The translations under genes and the position numbers were made by a program. Source: Chlamydomonas reinhardtii (Eukaryota; Chlorophyta; Chlorophyceae; Chlamydomonadales; Chlamydomonadaceae). From it: 64,000 nucleotides of DNA. Shown here piece after piece: positions 58,526-64,000 of this stretch. Position 1 is the stretch's first letter, and each line of letters begins with the position of its first letter. Below the pieces are notes generated by a model, which was not told the DNA's origin, made no database searches, and saw nothing but the letters and a program-made list of their open reading frames with translations. Where the stretch lies: NCBI RefSeq assembly GCF_000002595.2, contig NC_057019.1:2290362-2354361 (forward strand), read 5' to 3'.

Positions 58526-60651
58526 GCTCGCAGCAGGGACGCCAACGCCAATAGCGCTAACCACCCGCCTTGAATGCCAGCAAGAGCGGTTGCAAATACA
58601 CAAAGCCGTTCGCGCTGATAGTTTGTGATTCTGGTACAGTTTTGACCCTAGTTGGCTACACTGACATATTCCAAGCGCTTATGTACTATATCTGGTGATC
58701 AAGGAGAAATGGCATGCCAAAGCGAATACCTGGCTGAAGGCACGCATCCCTGGACTAAGTCATTGACACGCCACCCGCCCGCTGCACTGGCTGCAGCCCC
58801 TGCCCTTGTGGAGCTGTGGCAGTGTGGCCCCCATCGCTTTCCCATCCCCCGATGCAGCTCAACACCACAATCAATGCCCATGTTTACATAATTGCGTGAC
58901 CGCTCGGTGAGCGTACCGACGGAGGCGTGGACTGCTCAACCGTCTCAAGCTTGCTCCCTTGCTTCGTTTGCACGCTCCTTTGGTCTGACATGTCCCGGGA
59001 TACCACCGCCAGATCATCGTCTCATTCTGATGACTACAAAATGCTTTGTGCGCCTCCTCATAAGTCTACATCTCTCGCCTGTAACCTGAGCAGCTACAAA
59101 GGACCTTCGCGCACCGTGGACGGTGCTTGGGCTCCCCAACGCGGGCCTCCCCCAGCATTGGCGCCACACAGCCCACACAGGGCAGTACGGTACATGGCCG
59201 AAGGCAGCTGCGTCGTGCGGCTGCCTGCGGCCCCTCACAGGTATACGCGATAACGCGAATGCCCACTGCAAACCGTATGGGCGGAATGACACGCTGGTGC
59301 CCATCCGTCCAAACGCCTGCAGGCCACAGCCACACACGGTGATACATGCCGTACAGCCCACAAGTGTGCATTAGCGGAAACAGACTAACTCACCAACAGC
59401 GCCACCGGCAAAGCCGGCGTGCCGGCGGGCATCACAACCGCGGCCTAGTGCACTACACCCCCAAGGACACCTCGGCGCCACCCACGCCACGGGCCTTGCT
59501 GGGGGCGAGGTGCGTCGTGTGATTCTGCTTCCACGGCCCACCTCGTGTGGCCACCCCGCCACATCTCGCGGCGCAACATCGGGTGGCTGCTTGCACCGCA
59601 ACCACGCAGCCTGCTTAGGCGCCCACAAGAAACAACTGCAGGGAGGGGCACCGCAGCATGGAGGGCGAGAAGGGTACGGAACGTTGGCTGAGCAGCGCAT
59701 TTTGGGTAGTGAGCGGGGTCGTACATTTTGCTTCCGGGGCATCACAGATGGCGCGCCCGCTAACCTTGGTTGCACGGGTCACCCGGCCAGAAGCCATCTA
59801 CTCCTCAATGGAATGCAGAGGAACGCGGAGACGGAGAGCGAAACGGCTCAGTTCGCCCACCTGCGAGGCTACGACGGATACTGCTGCTCTTACTCCTCTT
59901 CCGTCAACCCAGATCGTGCCGCGTAGCAAAAGTCGTCCACCCCAAGCGCGCTGGCCGTAGCCCTCGAGCCAACCGGTGACCCGGCTGAGCACGGGGGGGG
60001 GGTGGGGTCCCGTCACAGGCTCTTGCCCTGCTACTGCCAGTTCTGACGCTGCCTGTGCAGCCCTCTGACCCCCGCCCTCTGTTGCCAGACAGTCTACTGG
60101 CACGCGTGCATGCCGCATAACCCTGACCTAGACTTCGCAGTGTTTCGTGTAAGCTGAAGGCGAGCGGCCACCTCCGGGGCTTCCTCCAGCTTCAGGACGA
60201 AGCAGTGTGCAACCGCTTGTGCCGGCCGGCCGCAAAGCAAACGCGACACCGTGAACTAAATGCCCTTTTTACTAAGTAGGTTGTGATTTAAATCAATTGC
60301 CCTTGCGGAGGTTGAAATGCTCAGCCAACAAGGGTTTACGAATTACGAGGTGAGCGAACCTGCTAACAAACGAGCGGCCCATACGCAGTTGCCAGGCATG
60401 TAACGCGGGTAGGCCTTGAGACAAAGAGGATTCCGCGACCACAAGCCTAAGAAGCCGCCAGTGTCACGCCGGGACTCACGATTTGGACTTTCTCCGGAAC
60501 CCCGATGGGGCACCGTATTCCGCATAAAAGCCGCTGGCCAGCGCTCCGAAGCCCATAACAAAAGCTTTCTGTCATCTGCTTAACAACACACTCTCTGCCT
60601 TAGTCCCACCAGCATCGGCCTACCGTCCTCGTCTCCTGAGTTCGTCACACG
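58526..60651. other. Intergenic region between divergent genes
   Basis: About 2.1 kb. The ankyrin-like gene promoter should lie at the left end, and the transcription start of the small membrane-protein gene near 60550-60600. ORFs in the middle (59370-59990) have no recognisable domain and differ on both strands. Confidence 0.5.
60522..60529 (+). promoter_or_regulatory. TATA-like box (CATAAAAG)
   Basis: Lies about 130 bp upstream of a consensus 5' UTR donor (CACG|GTAAGT at 60652) that belongs to the gene at 61165. Inferred from sequence only. Confidence 0.35.
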
Positions 60652-61013
60652 GTAAGTGGGTCTCCCGATGTTGTGCAGCCTGCGTCAATTGGGTGATCAG
60701 GGTGCTAGCACTAGTTTGGCACACGGCTGGGCAAAGGAACGAGGCTTGCGCGAGGGCGTGAGGCGTCCTTGATTCTGCAACACAAAACCCTTTCTTGAGT
60801 TCCTGGCGTCCTCACCTCGAGCCACTTTGCGCTTGGGTTGTCGCGTAGAGACTAGTCGTAGCTGTGCAGCAAGGGGCCGGGCTTGCGGGAGGCTTGTGCG
60901 ACCTGGGTCGGGGTGATTGCGCTTTCGTTTCCGGAAAGCTGGCCGACTTTTTGATCCTCCTACAACCGCGACGTCGCTTTAGGTGTCGGATGTCGACTTG
61001 TTTGCCTTTGCAG
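60652..61013 (+). other. Probable 5' UTR intron of the small membrane-protein gene
   Basis: Begins GTAAGTGGG, a perfect donor, and ends TTTGCCTTTGCAG, a strong acceptor, 151 bp before the start codon at 61165. A spliced leader exon ending at 60651 is inferred. Confidence 0.55.
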
Positions 61014-61164
61014 CCTCCTTTACGCGCTTCTCCTTGAGTGGTTGCGGTTTAGTCGTTCCGGATAGCATGCGTTACGTGTGCCGCGAGCTTCTCGACTCCA
61101 GACTCGTGGACTCACCCTGGCCCCGCCCTCGCACCCCACCCACATGCGCTCACAGACAGCAACA

Positions 61165-61989
61165 ATGGCCTTCGTCCTGCGCGCCGCTGCTGGCCAGCCC
61201 AACTTCCGCCCCCGCGTGGAGGCCCGCCGTGGTGAGACGCTCTCCGCTCTCCGCCTGCCCTTGAGCCTCGGACCTCCGGCACAGCACCTAGACATGGCCC
61301 AACCGCACGCCTGCTTGCTCCCCCGCACCCACGAGCAATATGCCTCACGCTTTGATTGCTAACAGCTCATCCACCCCCGGCCTGCATCCACCTTCACAGC
61401 TGACACCCGCGCTCGCGCTGCCTCGTCGGCTACCGGCCCCACCTCCACTGGGCAATCCCCCGCCCCTGGCACCCGTAAGTCCAGCAATGTCACGTGCCTC
61501 TGGGCCTCGTACATGCCACCTACTGTCTTTTTCTTGTTTCTGTGTTTACCTCTGCCATGTGTCTTGTAACGCCACATACGGTATGTCGTGATTTGTGAAC
61601 CTTGGCACTGACCTGACCTTTCGTCCTGTCCCCCCCCCTTTATTTTCCTTTCTGCAGCCTCCGCCAGCGGCTTCCCCATCTGGTGCGTGCCCCTCCTACT
61701 CGTCTCTGCTGCCATGCCCGTCTACGGCTACAAGTGAGTACCGGTATTAACTTGACGCGTGTCGCAGACGCATCAACCAACACCCTCCGCCAGCCGCCGT
61801 ACCTGGAAACGTAAATCAGCTCAACCCAGATCGCTACTTCACTGCTTGTGGCACTTAACCCTGCCCCCCCTGCACTGTTTGTGGGTTTATGGCCACAGGA
61901 AGCAGCTGAAGCTCATTGACGAGGCTCGTGCCAGGCAGCGCGCCTCCAAGGTCGTGGCCGCTGCCACCGCCCCCGCCACCAAGAAGTAA
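61165..61989 (+). CDS. Small organelle-targeted single-pass membrane protein, unknown function
   Basis: Four exons (61165-61231, 61400-61474, 61658-61733, 61899-61989) give 102 aa. Introns have textbook borders (GTAAGT, GTGAGT) and the codon use is strongly GC-biased, so the gene looks real and well expressed. Residues 1-45 (MAFVLRAAAGQPNFRPRVEA...) are Arg/Ala/Ser-rich without acids near the start, as in plastid or mitochondrial presequences. A single hydrophobic segment follows (FPIWCVPLLLVSAAMPVYGY, about 52-71), then a basic tail beginning KKQLKLIDEARARQRA. The family was not recognised. It could be a small accessory subunit of an organelle membrane complex. An in-frame upstream ATG at 61144 would add seven residues. 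Confidence 0.8.
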
Positions 61990-62818
61990 ATGCTCGCGCC
62001 ATCAATGGAGGTTCAATGCGTGGAGGCCGATGGAAAGAAAGTGACCCGTCTTGACTACAAAGACCGCCTGCGCAGGCGCGGGCCTGACGCCGTGACTTCG
62101 CAACTGGCTGACGTTTCCTGTCTATATGATGATTGAGTGGTTGGTGGTTCTGGTGAACCGAAGTACTCCTTGCGTGCATGGGTGTGGCGGATCTGTCGCA
62201 TAGATGGCTGTCCATACCGTGTAGACTGCTGTGTACGGGCGTATATTGCGTCCTCGTGCGCGCGTTTGGGCGTAATAAGATACTGTCACTGCGTTGCAGT
62301 GTGAAGGTGGGCAGGGTGATGCCGCCACGTGAAGGCAAACGCATAGCGCGACAGCGGTGCATACAACGAGCACGAGTACCCACAGATATGTACACTAGTG
62401 CGTTGTTGCCTTGAAGATGCCGTGGCTTGATGACATCACGAGCTAGTAGAGACCGGCAAAGAAACATGTGTTGTGACTGGATGTTGCTCAGGTCCTGGGC
62501 CGTCCGGTCCAAGGTGCATTCCTTGCCATGTAACACCAGTCAGAGCAATGCGTCACACCAACCAAAGGATGGGTGGGAGTGGGCACCGGGATAATGAGCA
62601 GGTGGCCGGGGTGTGTGGGCCAGTGTGGGCATGTGCATGGGTGTTGCAGCGGCCATGGGCCGAAGACAGCCGCTTTTCCCAAACCGCTACCCCAATACAT
62701 GCAAACGCAGTCGCTAATGCCACTTCACGCACCAACAGCTAACTCAAAACCACATGAGTGTCCACTACCGAAACAAAAGCAAAGCAAAATTGATGCATCC
62801 CAGCTGCCGCTCCGACTC
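61990..62818. other. Convergent 3' UTR/intergenic region
   Basis: Between the small membrane-protein gene (+) and the cathepsin-like gene (-). One TGTAA serves the plus strand. Nothing else was recognised. Confidence 0.55.
62529..62533 (+). promoter_or_regulatory. Poly(A) signal TGTAA for the small membrane-protein gene
   Basis: 540 bp after the stop at 61989, the first TGTAA on this strand. Confidence 0.5.
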
Positions 62819-63935
62819 CTATGCGATGTCGTCTGGCGCAGAATCCTCCTCAGGCGTTGGCACCCATCTGCAGGGCCCACACAGGCACGGGAACAATTCT
62901 GGGGGCGGTGAAAGGGGAAAACGAAAGCCCCGCAACACACGGGTGCGCATCTCCGGGTCTTCGATCGCTGCCCAAGTGAAGTGCACCTTGGCGCTCTACT
63001 CGCACGCCACCCACTTGCTCTCACCTGTCCGGCACGGCAAAGGAGCAATCGGTCTCCACCCCCAGGTTGTAGTGCTCACCGCTGCCGCTGCCACTGCTGC
63101 TACTGCTGCCACTGCTGCTACTGCTGCCACTGCTGCTACTGCTACTGCTACTGCCGCTACTGCTATCACCTCTGCCAGGGCTGTAGGCCGAAGTCACCAG
63201 TCGCATGAAGCCGCGCTCGCCCCATGCCTCGCCCCAGCTGCGCAGCACGCAGGCAGGCAGGGTCGGGCAAGGCAAGGGCCAGTGGCAAGGGTAACAGCAT
63301 TCAGCTGACCACGAACGAGCATAAAGCAGGTCGTTTAGAAAGGATACCGCTACACAGGACACAAAGGAGGCACCGGCGCTAGCTGGAGCAAGCATTGCGC
63401 CGGCACACGCCCCAAAACTCACTTGTTTCGCACCACCCAGAACTCCATGCCGCCCTCCTCGCCCTGGTCCTGGCCCTGGCCCTGGCCCTGCAGCTGCCCG
63501 CCCGGCCCCTGCTGCCCGTACGGCGCCACCCCCCACCCGACCACTGTGACGGTGTGGGAGACCTGCGGCCGCTCCCGGTACTCGGCATACACGCCGCCTG
63601 CGCGCCACGCCAGGTGGGCGGGGCTACCTCATGCACGGGGGGGGCTGCAGGTTGCTTGGACGCGTGTGGTTACAAAGTGCTGCGCACGATCTTTTCGGGC
63701 CTTCCTGCCTCTTGATTGGGTCACCCTATGGCCGATGTGCGGCGAGACCCACTCACGGTCTGGCGCAGGAGGCTTTTTAGGCTGGGGCAGTGGCAGCAAT
63801 GCCAATCCATACGCGGCGTCGAAGGCACGCATCCCACCCCCACCCACCCTTGTACGCCTGCACGCCTTTGGAGGAGGCGATGCCGCAGCTGATGGGGCCG
63901 CGCGCGTAGATCTCCGCCTTCATCTGGAGCCGGCC
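62819..63935 (-). CDS. Cathepsin Z/X-like papain-family cysteine protease, 3' part
   Basis: Four minus-strand exons are visible (63848-63935, 63423-63597, 63025-63237, 62819-62867), 174 aa to the stop. The gene continues past the right edge. MKAEIYARGPISCGIA, GGVYAEYRERPQVSHTVTVVGWG (catalytic His in the SHTV segment), MEFWVVRNNWGEAWGERGF (catalytic Asn) and EHYNLGVETDCSF follow the cathepsin X order exactly. The catalytic Cys and oxyanion Gln lie in exons outside the window. There are two lineage inserts: a Gly/Gln segment after VGWG and about 35 mostly Ser/Gly residues before EHYNLG. The usual RNSWG is RNNWG here, created across a splice junction. Expected as a secreted or lysosomal/vacuolar carboxypeptidase. 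Confidence 0.9.
63079..63167 (-). repeat. Coding AGC/AGT repeat, polyserine
   Basis: Tandem GCTACT/GCTGCC-type triplets on the plus strand encode Ser with occasional Gly in the cathepsin-like protein. Confidence 0.9.
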
Positions 63936-64000
63936 CTGTGGGTGTTGGGTGGGATGGGTCAGTCAGAACATGAATATCGCCACTCCCAGCGTGCATGTGC

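Noticed and set aside
59371-59990. Overlapping ORFs of 80-138 codons on both strands
   Set aside because: They are mutually contradictory, Cys/Arg/Pro-rich, and match no family.

Overview
The window looks like nuclear DNA of a Chlamydomonas-type (volvocine) green alga. The evidence is very high GC, genes cut into many short exons by GT-AG introns, long (CA)n/(TG)n tracts in those introns, proteins padded with Ala/Gly/Ser/Gln runs, the TGTAA poly(A) signal downstream of several genes, and gene families typical of that lineage. The species cannot be fixed from sequence alone. There are two assembly gaps (46296-46395 and 50126-50287), both inside one gene. No tRNA, rRNA, CRISPR array or intact autonomous transposon was recognised. 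Exon joins below were derived by hand from splice consensus plus reading-frame and family continuity. All of them keep an open frame.

Layout. (1) 370-4326 (+): secretory sulfotransferase-like protein. (2) 4715-9208 (+): nucleolar RRM protein of the RBM34/Nop12 type with a long RGG tail. (3) 10395-16086 (-): cytochrome P450. (4) 16374-17132 (+), 19174-19774 (+) and 21554-22673 (-): three cytochrome b5 genes, two soluble and one tail-anchored. The first shares a 287-bp divergent promoter with the P450. (5) 24417-28008 (-): ACT-domain Raf-like kinase of the STY8/17/46 type. (6) 29395-32477, 33085-36443 and 37777-42481 (all -): a tandem array of three DXD glycosyltransferases (GT32 / alpha-1,4-galactosyltransferase-like). 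(7) 43192-52461 (+): NOC3, a ribosome-biogenesis factor, interrupted by both gaps. (8) 53348-58525 (-): F-box-like/ankyrin-like protein with a long polyglycine run. (9) 61165-61989 (+): small organelle-type single-pass membrane protein. (10) 62819-63935 (-): 3' part of a cathepsin Z/X-like cysteine protease running off the right edge.

How it fits together. The most suggestive neighbourhood is the P450 plus three cytochrome b5 genes at 10-23 kb, a possible redox partner cluster, because b5 is a known electron donor to P450s. The glycosyltransferase array shows patchwork identity between copies, as expected from gene conversion, and an intron present in only one copy. RBM34-like and NOC3 both act in large-subunit ribosome assembly but lie 34 kb apart and are probably unlinked functionally. 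Introns across the right half carry several short, previously unnamed (by me) interspersed repeat families that end in C-tracts. One copy supplies a 3' splice site and one pair forms a MITE-like inverted repeat.
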